From contig DMCD01000263.1 in the NCBI GenBank assembly GCA_003445895.1, forward strand, positions 1 to 5,265: a stretch of 5,265 nucleotides of DNA, in the 5' to 3' direction. Below the pieces are notes generated by a model. It had not been told where the DNA came from and ran no database searches. It was given only the letters and a program-made list of their open reading frames with translations. Shown here piece by piece: positions 1 through 5,265 of the stretch. The translations under genes were made by a program, and so were the position numbers. The stretch is from Lachnoclostridium sp. GTDB taxonomy: Bacteria; Bacillota; Clostridia; Lachnospirales; Lachnospiraceae. Numbering within the stretch: position 1 is the first letter of the stretch; each line of letters opens with the position of its first letter.

Positions 1-195
1 TTCTTTATCTCCTTTGCCCCCTTTGAAAACCCGGAGGTGGCGGTGACGGTAAGTATTCCGAACGGTTATTCTTCATCGAATGCCGCCATGGCCGCGAAGC
101 ACATATATAATCTCTATTACGGATATACATCCCTTGCCGAGGTTATGACCTCCGGCGCTCTGGATGCCTCCAATGAACGCATCAACGGCGATTAA
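1..195 (+). CDS. mrdA: Penicillin-binding protein 2 (class B transpeptidase), C-terminal end only
   Basis: Only the last 64 codons are present, in frame 1 and ending in TAA; the start and the SxxK, SxN and KTG motifs lie off the left edge. The visible part opens with FFISFAPFENPEVAVTV, the strand that follows the KTG motif in class B PBP transpeptidase domains (typically W-F-x-G-[FY]-A-P...PE-[IV]-A-V). It then runs through an alanine-rich helix (NAAMAAKHIYNLYYG) to a short polar tail. Family knowledge: these enzymes crosslink peptidoglycan stem peptides outside the membrane. rodA lies directly downstream, and PBP2 and RodA work as a pair, so I call it the elongation PBP2 rather than a division FtsI or a sporulation SpoVD. 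There is no PASTA domain at the C-terminus, which also argues against SpoVD. The subtype remains an inference from context. Confidence 0.8.
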   Translation, partial: FFISFAPFENPEVAVTVSIPNGYSSSNAAMAAKHIYNLYYGYTSLAEVMTSGALDASNERINGD

Positions 196-223
196 AATCC
201 GCCGCGGGCAGCCAACTTTTTAC

Positions 224-252
224 TTGTAAGGTTCTGCCGGTTCATGTAGAAT
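224..252 (+). promoter_or_regulatory. Candidate sigma-A promoter upstream of rodA
   Basis: TTGTAA (224-229) and TAGAAT (247-252) are separated by exactly 17 bp. They match the -35 and -10 consensus at 4/6 and 5/6 positions. Transcription would begin near 259, about 20 nt before the rodA ATG and just upstream of its ribosome binding site. The site sits in the 83-bp gap after the PBP2 gene. rodA could therefore be transcribed both by read-through and from this promoter. No convincing terminator separates the two genes. This is a motif match only. Confidence 0.4.
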
Positions 253-278
253 ATTATCTGACAGAAAAGGATTTTTTC

Positions 279-1403
279 ATGCTGTTTGATTATCATTTCC
301 GGAATTACAATCTTCGTCTGCTGCTGTATACCACGTTCCTGAGCATCATCGGCATCATGGCCATCCGCAGCGCTAGCATTCAGGATCCTTCCGTAGCCAT
401 CAAGCAGATCATCGGCGTTGTGATATCGATTACCATCTGCGTCGTGATCTCAATGATCGATTATCACTGGTTCAACCGTTTTTCCTGGGTTATATACGGC
501 GTCTGCATCGCGTTTCTTGTCCTGGTTCTGATCCGGGGCAGAAGCACCAACGGCGCAACCCGTTGGCTCAAGGTGGGCCCCATCACGATACAGCCCTCCG
601 AGTTTGTAAAGATCGGCCTGATTCTTTTTATGGCCTGGTATCTTTCCAGGTTTATCGAGGTGCTCAACCGTTCCGCCACCATCGCGCGTGTTGCACTTCT
701 GGCGGGAATTCCGCTGGTGCTGGTTTACCTGCAGCCCAACCTGTCCACGACCATCGTTATTGCGGTCATTATCTTCAGCATGCTGTTTGCCGCAGGCCTC
801 AGCTACCGCTGGATCCTGGGAACCCTGGCCTTCGGCATACCATCGGTTTCGGCGCTTCTTTATCTGGCGCTGCACGGGCTGATTCCTTTCCTGAAACAGT
901 ACCAGGCAGAGCGTATTCTCGCCAGGTTCTTCAACAGCAACAATCAGTACGCGGACCTGAACCGCCAGCAGAACAATTCCATCATGGCCATCGGATCCGG
1001 ACAGCTGACGGGCAAGGGACTGTTCAACAATACGCTGGCTTCCGTCAAGAACGGTAATTTCCTCTCCGAGGAGAGAACAGATTTTATTTTCGCAATTATC
1101 GGTGAAGAACTGGGATTTGTCGGCTGTACCGCCGTCATCATGCTGTACGCCCTTCTGGTATTTGAGTGCCTCTGGATAGGCGCCCACGCGAAGGATACGG
1201 AGGGCAGAATCATCGCCACCGGCATGGCAGCCCTTGTGGCATTTCAGAGCTTTGCAAATATTGCCGTAGCGACCGGAATTTTTCCGAATACCGGACTGCC
1301 GCTCCCATTTATCAGTTCCGGTCTGACTTCACTGATGAGCATGTTTATCGGGACAGGCATCGTTCTGAATATCGGACTTCAGAAGGAAACCGAGGAGCAG
1401 TAA
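279..1403 (+). CDS. rodA: RodA, SEDS-family peptidoglycan glycosyltransferase
   Basis: This 374-aa polytopic membrane protein is the usual size for RodA. SEDS proteins polymerise lipid II into glycan strands in complex with a class B PBP, and RodA does this in lateral wall elongation. Visible hallmarks are NGATRWL (91-97) followed by QPSEFVK (105-111, with the conserved Glu108 and Lys111), and QPNLSTT at 152-158. ERTDFIFAIIGEELG at 265-279 holds Asp268, the aspartate known to be essential in this family. FPNTGLPLPFISSG (335-348) matches the conserved late-helix motif. The ATG is preceded by AAAAGG (265-270) at 8-nt spacing, and the N-terminus (FRNYNLRLL) fits clostridial RodA. The PBP2 gene upstream supports RodA over FtsW or SpoVE. 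One oddity is that the QPDLGT loop of most relatives reads QPNLST here, with Asn154 replacing Asp. The stop overlaps the ribosome binding site of the next gene. Confidence 0.93.
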   Translation: MLFDYHFRNYNLRLLLYTTFLSIIGIMAIRSASIQDPSVAIKQIIGVVISITICVVISMIDYHWFNRFSWVIYGVCIAFLVLVLIRGRSTNGATRWLKVGPITIQPSEFVKIGLILFMAWYLSRFIEVLNRSATIARVALLAGIPLVLVYLQPNLSTTIVIAVIIFSMLFAAGLSYRWILGTLAFGIPSVSALLYLALHGLIPFLKQYQAERILARFFNSNNQYADLNRQQNNSIMAIGSGQLTGKGLFNNTLASVKNGNFLSEERTDFIFAIIGEELGFVGCTAVIMLYALLVFECLWIGAHAKDTEGRIIATGMAALVAFQSFANIAVATGIFPNTGLPLPFISSGLTSLMSMFIGTGIVLNIGLQKETEEQ

Positions 1404-1408
1404 GGAGG
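1402..1408 (+). promoter_or_regulatory. Ribosome binding site of the mgsA-like gene, overlapping the rodA stop
   Basis: AAGGAGG shares its first two bases with the rodA TAA stop (1401-1403) and lies 8 nt before the ATG at 1417. This strong Shine-Dalgarno places the two genes in one transcript and allows ribosomes finishing rodA to reload. Confidence 0.8.
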
Positions 1409-1416
1409 AGACACAG

Positions 1417-1812
1417 ATGAATATAGGCTTCATTGCTCACGATGCAAAGAAAAAACTGATGCAGAATTTCTGCATTGCGTACCGGGGAATTCTCACAAAG
1501 CACGAGCTTTACGCCACCGGCACCACGGGACGTCTGATAGAAGAGGTGACCAACCTGTCCGTGCATAAGCTTCTGCCGGGACATCTCGGCGGCAGCCAGC
1601 AGCTGGGTTCACAGATTGAGAACAATCAGATCGATCTTCTCATTTTCCTGAGAGATCCGCTGGCTCCCAAGCCCCATGAGCCGAATGTCAATGACTGCGT
1701 ACAGCTCTGCGATACCCACAATATTCCCATGGCAACCAATCTTGCGACGGCAGAGCTTCTGATTAAGGCCCTCGACCGGGGCGATCTGGAATGGAGAGAG
1801 CTTTACCGATGA
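1417..1812 (+). CDS. mgsA: Methylglyoxal synthase-like protein with altered catalytic residues
   Basis: This 131-aa protein aligns without gaps to E. coli MgsA (offset 11) over nearly its whole length. Family role: MgsA converts dihydroxyacetone phosphate to methylglyoxal and phosphate, a cytoplasmic glycolytic bypass. Retained features are IAHD (6-9), the phosphate-binding TGTTG (34-38), HLGG-QQ (56-62), FLRDP (77-81, Asp80 = E. coli Asp91) and His87 (= E. coli His98). Two residues differ at catalytic positions. Ser60 replaces Asp71, and Asn90 replaces Asp101. Both aspartates are known from E. coli mutagenesis to be needed for catalysis. The codons are AGC and AAT; Asp-to-Ser needs two base changes, so a single read error is unlikely. 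The protein also lacks the E. coli C-terminal tail. The gene sits 13 bp after rodA and overlaps the carboxypeptidase gene by 4 bp, so it is translationally coupled to wall genes. Family membership is clear, but methylglyoxal synthase activity is uncertain. Confidence 0.88.
   Translation: MNIGFIAHDAKKKLMQNFCIAYRGILTKHELYATGTTGRLIEEVTNLSVHKLLPGHLGGSQQLGSQIENNQIDLLIFLRDPLAPKPHEPNVNDCVQLCDTHNIPMATNLATAELLIKALDRGDLEWRELYR
1793..1798 (+). promoter_or_regulatory. Ribosome binding site deciding the carboxypeptidase start
   Basis: GGAGAG lies inside the last codons of the mgsA-like gene and 10 nt before the ATG at 1809. It favours 1809 over the in-frame upstream ATG at 1791, which would itself overlap this site and has no good site of its own. 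Confidence 0.6.
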
Positions 1813-2858
1813 GTGAGAATTATAATCGTACCGGGAGCCAGAAGACCCGCGGACACTACCGGCGCAGACGCCGCCGCAGAAGATTCCGGGCCGGATGTCT
1901 CCCGGTTGTATTTCTGATAATCCTTGTCGCAGGCGGCCTCCTTTTCTGGTCCGGACAGCGTTTTGAGAAAGAGCGGTATCAGGCTTCTGTGCGGGAGCCG
2001 CAGCTGATGCAGACCGTTTCTGTCCATAGCGGCAGGCTTTCCATGTTTGCGGAAGACCTATGTGTCGCCGAGCCCTCCGGTTCCCTTGCGGATGATGGAC
2101 TTACCTGCGAGGCCGGCGGTCTGTTCAATGATACGGAACACACGGTGCTGTGCGGAAGGAATCTGTTTGCCCGTATGTACCCCGCCAGCATCACAAAGGT
2201 CATGACAGCGCTTCTTGCGCTGGAGAACGGCAATATGGACGATGTGGTCACCGTAACCGACGCTGTCCTTATCACAGAACCCGGCGCATCCATGTGCGGC
2301 ATCCAGCCGGGAGACCGGATCTCCATGCGTGAATTGATGTACGGCCTTCTTCTCCCTTCGGGCAATGATGCGGCCAATGCCATCGCCGTTCATCTGGACG
2401 GCAGCGTGGAAGCCTTTGCGGAGCATATGAACCGGCGCGCCTGGGAACTGGGTGCCACGAGTACCCACTTTATGAATCCCAGCGGGCTGAATGACGACAA
2501 TCATTACACCACGGCCTACGATCTTTACCTGATTTTCCGGGAGGCTATGAAGCAGCCGCTGTTCCGGGAAATCATCGGTACGGTGGCCCATGACGGCGTA
2601 TATACCTCAGCCCAGGGCATGCCGGTCCTGAAGAAGTGGGAGAACAGCAACTGGTATCTTGCCGGAAAGGCCCAGGTACCGTCGGGACTGACCGCCCTCG
2701 GCGGAAAAACCGGAACCACCAAGGCTGCCGGCTCCTGTCTCATTATGGGAGAGCAGGATGGTTCGCAGCGGGAATTCATCTCGGTGGTTCTCAAAGCGGC
2801 AGACCGGCCCGCGCTCTATTCGGATATGACAAATATAATCTCGAAAGCGGTTAATTAG
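1809..2858 (+). CDS. Serine-type D-Ala-D-Ala carboxypeptidase (PBP5-like, peptidase family S11)
   Basis: This 349-aa enzyme removes the terminal D-Ala from peptidoglycan stem peptides outside the membrane, limiting crosslinking. All three active-site motifs are visible: SITK (Ser127, Lys130, within YPASITKVMTALLALE), SGN (184-186) and KTGTT (300-304). A cytoplasmic tail with eight consecutive arginines (about 18-25) precedes one hydrophobic segment (about 31-49). That segment looks like an uncleaved anchor, since no signal-peptidase site is obvious. After it, residues 50-105 form a linker with no recognised domain. The protein ends about 45 residues after KTG, so the PBP5 C-terminal beta domain and amphipathic anchor are missing, and the N-terminal anchor replaces them. 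Five cysteines lie on the outer side (about 85, 100, 115, 163, 310), more than is usual for a surface protein. The start at 1809 forms an ATGA overlap with the mgsA-like stop. Sporulation DacF/DacB-type roles are possible but not shown. Confidence 0.93.
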   Translation: MSENYNRTGSQKTRGHYRRRRRRRRFRAGCLPVVFLIILVAGGLLFWSGQRFEKERYQASVREPQLMQTVSVHSGRLSMFAEDLCVAEPSGSLADDGLTCEAGGLFNDTEHTVLCGRNLFARMYPASITKVMTALLALENGNMDDVVTVTDAVLITEPGASMCGIQPGDRISMRELMYGLLLPSGNDAANAIAVHLDGSVEAFAEHMNRRAWELGATSTHFMNPSGLNDDNHYTTAYDLYLIFREAMKQPLFREIIGTVAHDGVYTSAQGMPVLKKWENSNWYLAGKAQVPSGLTALGGKTGTTKAAGSCLIMGEQDGSQREFISVVLKAADRPALYSDMTNIISKAVN

Positions 2859-2861
2859 TCG

Positions 2862-2890
2862 TTGCGATTCCGGCGGGTTTATACTATAAT
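2862..2890 (+). promoter_or_regulatory. Strong sigma-A-type promoter for the small P-loop gene
   Basis: TTGCGA (2862-2867) and a perfect TATAAT (2885-2890) are separated by 17 bp. The promoter lies directly after the carboxypeptidase stop codon. Transcription would start near 2897, leaving a leader of about 74 nt before the ATG at 2971. It marks the start of a new transcription unit, although no terminator is evident before it. Confidence 0.7.
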
Positions 2891-2955
2891 TGATACATAA
2901 TCAATCATTTAAAAGAACAATAACCGTATTTGACGAGATTACAATATGCGGAAAC

Positions 2956-2962
2956 AAGGAGG
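2956..2962 (+). promoter_or_regulatory. Ribosome binding site deciding the P-loop gene start
   Basis: AAGGAGG lies 8 nt before the ATG at 2971. It is only 2 nt from the in-frame ATG at 2965, which is too close. It therefore fixes 2971 as the start and argues against the longer frame from TTG 2890, which overlaps the -10 box and lies upstream of the predicted transcription start. Confidence 0.8.
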
Positions 2963-2970
2963 ACATGACT

Positions 2971-3390
2971 ATGGTTCAGATTATTGCAGGCGGAAAAGGT
3001 AAAGGTAAGACAAAGTATCTTCTCGACATGGCCAACAAGGCTGTGAAGGAGTCCAAGGGTACCGTCGTTTACCTTGACAAGAGCTCCAAGCACATGTATG
3101 AGCTCAACAACCGCATCCGACTGATCAATGTACAGGAGTACCCGATTGAGAACGGGGAAGGATTCGTGGGATTTCTCTGCGGCATCATCTGCCAGGACCA
3201 TGACCTGGAGCAGATGTATCTTGACAGCTTCATCAAGCTTTCCAGTCTTGAGGGCGAGGATATCGAACACGTGCTCACTATGATTGACAGCCTCAGCAAG
3301 AAGTATCATGTGGATTTCATCCTCAGCATTTCCAGAGATGCTCATGAGATTCCGGAAGCATTCAAGGAGAACATTATTGTTTCTCTCTAA
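2971..3390 (+). CDS. Small P-loop NTPase-like protein of unknown function
   Basis: This 139-aa soluble protein starts almost directly with a Walker A motif, MVQIIAGGKGKGKT (GGKGKGKT at residues 7-14), so it should bind ATP or GTP. Next comes a helix (KYLLDMANKAVKESKG) and a second strand ending in Asp (TVVYLD, 31-36). A hydrophobic, cysteine-containing stretch (FVGFLCGIICQ, 65-75) precedes LEQMYLDS (79-86), where Asp85 could act as Walker B. A last core strand, DFILSIS (115-121), is followed by PEAFKENIIVSL. There is no membrane segment and no added effector or DNA-binding domain. Small clostridial proteins of this kind are sometimes labelled ATP-binding or, misleadingly, PilT-like; nothing here resembles the PilT secretion ATPase beyond the P-loop. 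It has its own promoter and is flanked by wall-related and HlyD-like genes. I do not know its function. Confidence 0.87.
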   Translation: MVQIIAGGKGKGKTKYLLDMANKAVKESKGTVVYLDKSSKHMYELNNRIRLINVQEYPIENGEGFVGFLCGIICQDHDLEQMYLDSFIKLSSLEGEDIEHVLTMIDSLSKKYHVDFILSISRDAHEIPEAFKENIIVSL

Positions 3391-3430
3391 TTTTCGCTGA
3401 ACCAGTATCAGGTTAATATATGACAGAGTG

Positions 3431-3466
3431 CAGGCGCCGGCACGGACCTATCCGTTCCTGCGCCTG
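3431..3466 (+). other. Imperfect inverted repeat (RNA hairpin) between the P-loop and HlyD-like genes
   Basis: CAGGCGC (3431-3437) pairs perfectly with GCGCCTG (3460-3466). Inside, two G-C pairs and a five-pair stem (ACGGA with TCCGT) continue the helix, broken by two C-T mismatches, around a CCTA loop. Only TATT follows, with no long T run, so it is a poor intrinsic terminator. It lies 40 nt after the P-loop stop and 32 nt before the next start. It could be a weak terminator, an mRNA-stabilising structure or a leader element. Confidence 0.45.
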
Positions 3467-3482
3467 TATTCCTGTAATCATC

Positions 3483-3488
3483 AGAGGA
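3483..3488 (+). promoter_or_regulatory. Ribosome binding site deciding the HlyD-like gene start
   Basis: AGAGGA lies 9 nt before the ATG at 3498. The in-frame upstream ATG at 3420 has no good site and would translate through the hairpin, so 3498 is preferred. Confidence 0.55.
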
Positions 3489-3497
3489 CACGCAACC

Positions 3498-4901
3498 ATG
3501 GCGAGAAACAGGAAAGTCATCCGCTACAGGCGGCCGTTTCATCTCAATATCGGCGTGATTATCTTTGCCGCCATCTTCGTATATCTTGCCTTCAGCCTCT
3601 ATGCGTATGCGAAACGGGACAAGGTCCAGTTTTATGAGGTGTCGGAGGGCAGTATCGTAAACGATAAAACCTACACCGGAATCATTTTCCGGCAGGAGTC
3701 CGTACAGCAGACCCAGAGCACCGGCTACGTCAATTATTTTATCCGTGAAGGCAAGCGGGCCTCCCGCGGGTCCCGCATCTATTCGCTGGACGAGACCGGC
3801 GAGCTGGGCAAGTTCCTGGAAGAGAACCGGGCCCAGGGCTCCGACCTTTCTTCCGAGAATCTGTCCGAGCTCAAAAAGCAGCTGAGCGCCTTTTCCCTGT
3901 CTTATTATGATGCGGATTTCGGGTCCGTCTATTCCGCCCAGTATGCGCTGCAGTCCTCCGTCGCCGAATATATGAATATCAATGCGATGGACAGTCTGGA
4001 CGCGGCGCTTCAGGAGCACGGCATCAATTATCAGCAGATTACGACGGGTGAGGCTGGCGTGGTTTCCTATGCCGTGGACGGCTATGAAGGGATCGATTCC
4101 ACCACCGTGACACCGGAGCTGTTTGACCGTACCAAGTACAGCAGAAAGAGCATTAAATCCGGTGAACTGACCGAGGCCGGAACCCCGGTCTATAAGCTGA
4201 TTTCCTCCGAGGACTGGTCCGTGGTATTCCCGCTGGACGAGGAGTCGGAGCAGAACTTTGCCGACCGCCGGAGTCTGACGATTAAGCCGGCTGCATCCGA
4301 TCTGAAGCTGGTGGGACGATACAGCACCTTTGCCGGGACCGACGGCACCAAGTACGGCAAGCTGGATTTTGACAAATATATGATTGAATACTGCGCCGAC
4401 CGTTTCATGGATTTTGAGGTCATTTCCGACGAGGCGCGGGGTCTTAAGATCCCCGTGACATCCATCGTGGAGAGGGAATTCTTCACCATTCCCGTGGCCT
4501 ACCTCACCGGCGGCGGGGACGCCAATCCCGGCGAAAACGGCTTTTTGAAAGAGGTTTACGGCGAGAACGGCGAGAGTTCTGTGGAATTCACGCCGGTAGA
4601 GATTTTCAATCAGGACGAAAACTACGTCTACGTGGAAAAGGTGGAAGAGGGCGCCATCAAATCCGGCGACTATCTGGTGATGCCGGATTCGACGGAGCGC
4701 TATCAGGTGGGCGCCACCGAGACACGAGCCGGCGCCTACAATATCAACAAGGGCTACGCCGTCTTCAAGTATATCGAGGAACTGGCCTCCAACGGGGAAT
4801 ACGTGATTGTGAAAAAGGACACCCGGTACGGGCTGTCGGTGTATGACCATATCGTGCTGGACGCATCCACCATTCAGGACGGACAGCTGATTTACCAGTA
4901 G
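3498..4901 (+). CDS. HlyD/membrane-fusion-like protein, single-pass membrane anchored
   Basis: The protein has 467 aa. A basic cytoplasmic start (MARNRKVIRYRR) leads into one membrane helix (about 16-37), and the rest is predicted outside the cell. A YEVSEGSI segment (46-53) and a first lipoyl-like half with TGYVNYFIREGKRASRGSRIYSL (75-97) resemble the biotinyl-lipoyl-like fold of HlyD family adaptors. A polar helical region (about 100-175), far shorter than a TolC-reaching hairpin, separates this from a second half. That half has GEAGVVSYAVDGYE (184-197) and SGELTEAGTPVYKLIS (221-236). The remainder (about 240-467) is beta-rich, ending KKDTRYGLSVYDHIVLDAS. Family members usually link an exporter to outer components, but no transporter gene is next to it. 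It lies 39 bp before yggS, probably in one transcript. The fold assignment is reasonable from the sequence, while a role in efflux is not demonstrated and a wall or division role is equally open. Confidence 0.8.
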   Translation: MARNRKVIRYRRPFHLNIGVIIFAAIFVYLAFSLYAYAKRDKVQFYEVSEGSIVNDKTYTGIIFRQESVQQTQSTGYVNYFIREGKRASRGSRIYSLDETGELGKFLEENRAQGSDLSSENLSELKKQLSAFSLSYYDADFGSVYSAQYALQSSVAEYMNINAMDSLDAALQEHGINYQQITTGEAGVVSYAVDGYEGIDSTTVTPELFDRTKYSRKSIKSGELTEAGTPVYKLISSEDWSVVFPLDEESEQNFADRRSLTIKPAASDLKLVGRYSTFAGTDGTKYGKLDFDKYMIEYCADRFMDFEVISDEARGLKIPVTSIVEREFFTIPVAYLTGGGDANPGENGFLKEVYGENGESSVEFTPVEIFNQDENYVYVEKVEEGAIKSGDYLVMPDSTERYQVGATETRAGAYNINKGYAVFKYIEELASNGEYVIVKKDTRYGLSVYDHIVLDASTIQDGQLIYQ

Positions 4902-4940
4902 TAAAGAAGGCGCAGAAGAGAAGACAGCAGGGAGGTTTGT

Positions 4941-5265
4941 ATGGTCAGAGAGAATCTGCGGGAAGTGCAGGAAAAGCTTACGGCAGCGGCACTCCGGGCC
5001 GGCAGAAAGCCGGAAGATGTTCTTCTCATCGCCGTCAGCAAGACAAAGCCCATCGAGCTGATGATGGAAGCCTACGAGGCCGGTATCCGGGATTTCGGCG
5101 AGAACAAGGTCCAGGAGATTCTCCGGAAGGCGCCGCTCATGCCGCCGGATGTGCGCTGGCATATGATCGGCCATCTCCAGAAGAACAAGGTCCGTCAGAT
5201 TATCGGGACGGCCTGCCTGATTCACTCCGTGGATAGCGTTGAGCTGGCGGAAAAGATTGAGAAGG
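4941..5265 (+). CDS. yggS: YggS/YlmE-type PLP homeostasis protein, N-terminal part
   Basis: The first 108 codons are present and the frame runs off the right edge; full members are about 230 aa. Family role: this cytoplasmic alanine-racemase-like barrel binds pyridoxal 5'-phosphate (PLP) and balances vitamin B6 and amino/keto acid pools, with no established catalytic reaction. Signature blocks are LLIAVSKTKP (28-37), where Lys34 is the expected PLP Schiff-base lysine, then FGENKVQE (52-59). WHMIGHLQKNKVR (73-85) and IHSVDS (94-99) complete them. The ATG follows GGGAGG (4930-4935) at 5-nt spacing and lies 39 bp after the HlyD-like stop, so the two genes are probably co-transcribed. In Gram-positive bacteria the gene (ylmE) is often followed by sepF and other division genes, which would be the expected continuation. 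Confidence 0.95.
   Translation, partial: MVRENLREVQEKLTAAALRAGRKPEDVLLIAVSKTKPIELMMEAYEAGIRDFGENKVQEILRKAPLMPPDVRWHMIGHLQKNKVRQIIGTACLIHSVDSVELAEKIEK

Noticed and set aside
186..220. Possible intrinsic terminator after the PBP2 gene (CGGCG/CGCCG pair and a TTTTT run)
   Set aside because: The stem is only 5 bp with a 9-nt loop, and the T run lies about 12 nt beyond it, so the geometry is wrong for a rho-independent terminator.
450..1187. A 245-codon minus-strand open frame inside rodA
   Set aside because: It lies wholly within a gene whose SEDS motifs are all intact on the plus strand, and its product shows no recognisable domain.
1890..1901. Possible lipoprotein cysteine (residue 30) in the carboxypeptidase
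   Set aside because: The cysteine precedes the hydrophobic segment instead of following it, so it cannot be a lipobox.
2930..2945. TTGACG and TACAAT as a second promoter before the P-loop gene
   Set aside because: The two boxes are only 4 bp apart, and neither has a suitable partner at 16-18 bp.
2890..2970. A 27-codon N-terminal extension of the P-loop protein from TTG 2890
   Set aside because: The TTG overlaps the last base of the TATAAT box and lies before the predicted transcription start. The ideal ribosome binding site points to ATG 2971, and the P-loop normally sits at the very N-terminus.
3391..3419. AT-rich TTAATATA as a promoter for the HlyD-like gene
   Set aside because: A -10-like TAATAT exists, but the sequence 17 bp upstream (TTTTCG) is a poor -35 box.
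3420..3497. A 26-codon N-terminal extension of the HlyD-like protein from ATG 3420
   Set aside because: There is no ribosome binding site at that ATG. The extra residues are read through the hairpin and look non-coding, while ATG 3498 has AGAGGA at good spacing and the expected basic start before the membrane helix.
3408..5225. A 605-codon open frame on the minus strand opposite the HlyD-like and yggS genes
   Set aside because: It runs antisense to two well-supported genes with clear family motifs and ribosome binding sites. Its translation resembles no family I recognise, and such long shadows arise from codon bias on the coding strand.

Overview
The window looks like chromosomal housekeeping DNA from a low-to-mid GC Firmicute, most likely a Clostridia member of the Lachnospiraceae type. 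This rests on the gene order (PBP2 - RodA - methylglyoxal synthase-like - D,D-carboxypeptidase, then an HlyD-like membrane protein followed by YggS), strong AGGAGG-type ribosome binding sites, and single-membrane-style N-terminally anchored surface proteins. The family or genus is an inference; there is no rRNA or other marker gene here. All genes lie on the plus strand and are tightly packed. I see no mobile element, tRNA, CRISPR array or sign of recent transfer.

Region 1 (1-2858) is a cell-wall elongation cluster. It begins with the C-terminal end of a class B penicillin-binding protein (PBP2-like transpeptidase). After an 83-bp gap with a candidate sigma-A promoter comes rodA, the SEDS glycosyltransferase that partners PBP2. 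Then, 13 bp later, comes an mgsA-like gene, which overlaps the next gene by 4 bp (ATGA). That next gene encodes an N-terminally anchored D-Ala-D-Ala carboxypeptidase. RodA polymerises glycan strands, PBP2 crosslinks them and the carboxypeptidase trims stem peptides. The MgsA-like protein is the odd member. It keeps the phosphate-binding TGTTG loop and the active-site His, but it has Ser and Asn where the two catalytic aspartates of E. coli MgsA (Asp71 and Asp101) sit.

Region 2 (2859-3390) is a gap with a very good sigma-A promoter (TTGCGA-17-TATAAT) driving a small P-loop NTPase of unknown function (139 aa).

Region 3 (3391-5265) starts with a 107-bp gap holding an imperfect hairpin. It is followed by a 467-aa HlyD/membrane-fusion-like protein with one N-terminal membrane segment, then the first 108 codons of the PLP-homeostasis protein YggS (YlmE), which runs off the window. 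In Gram-positive bacteria yggS/ylmE is typically close to sepF and other division genes, so the region beyond the right edge may continue into a division cluster.

The most notable observations are the doubly substituted MgsA-like protein coupled to wall genes, the uncharacterised P-loop protein with its own promoter, the orphan HlyD-like protein, and an Asp-to-Asn change in a conserved RodA loop. Nothing here is clearly a wholly new system.
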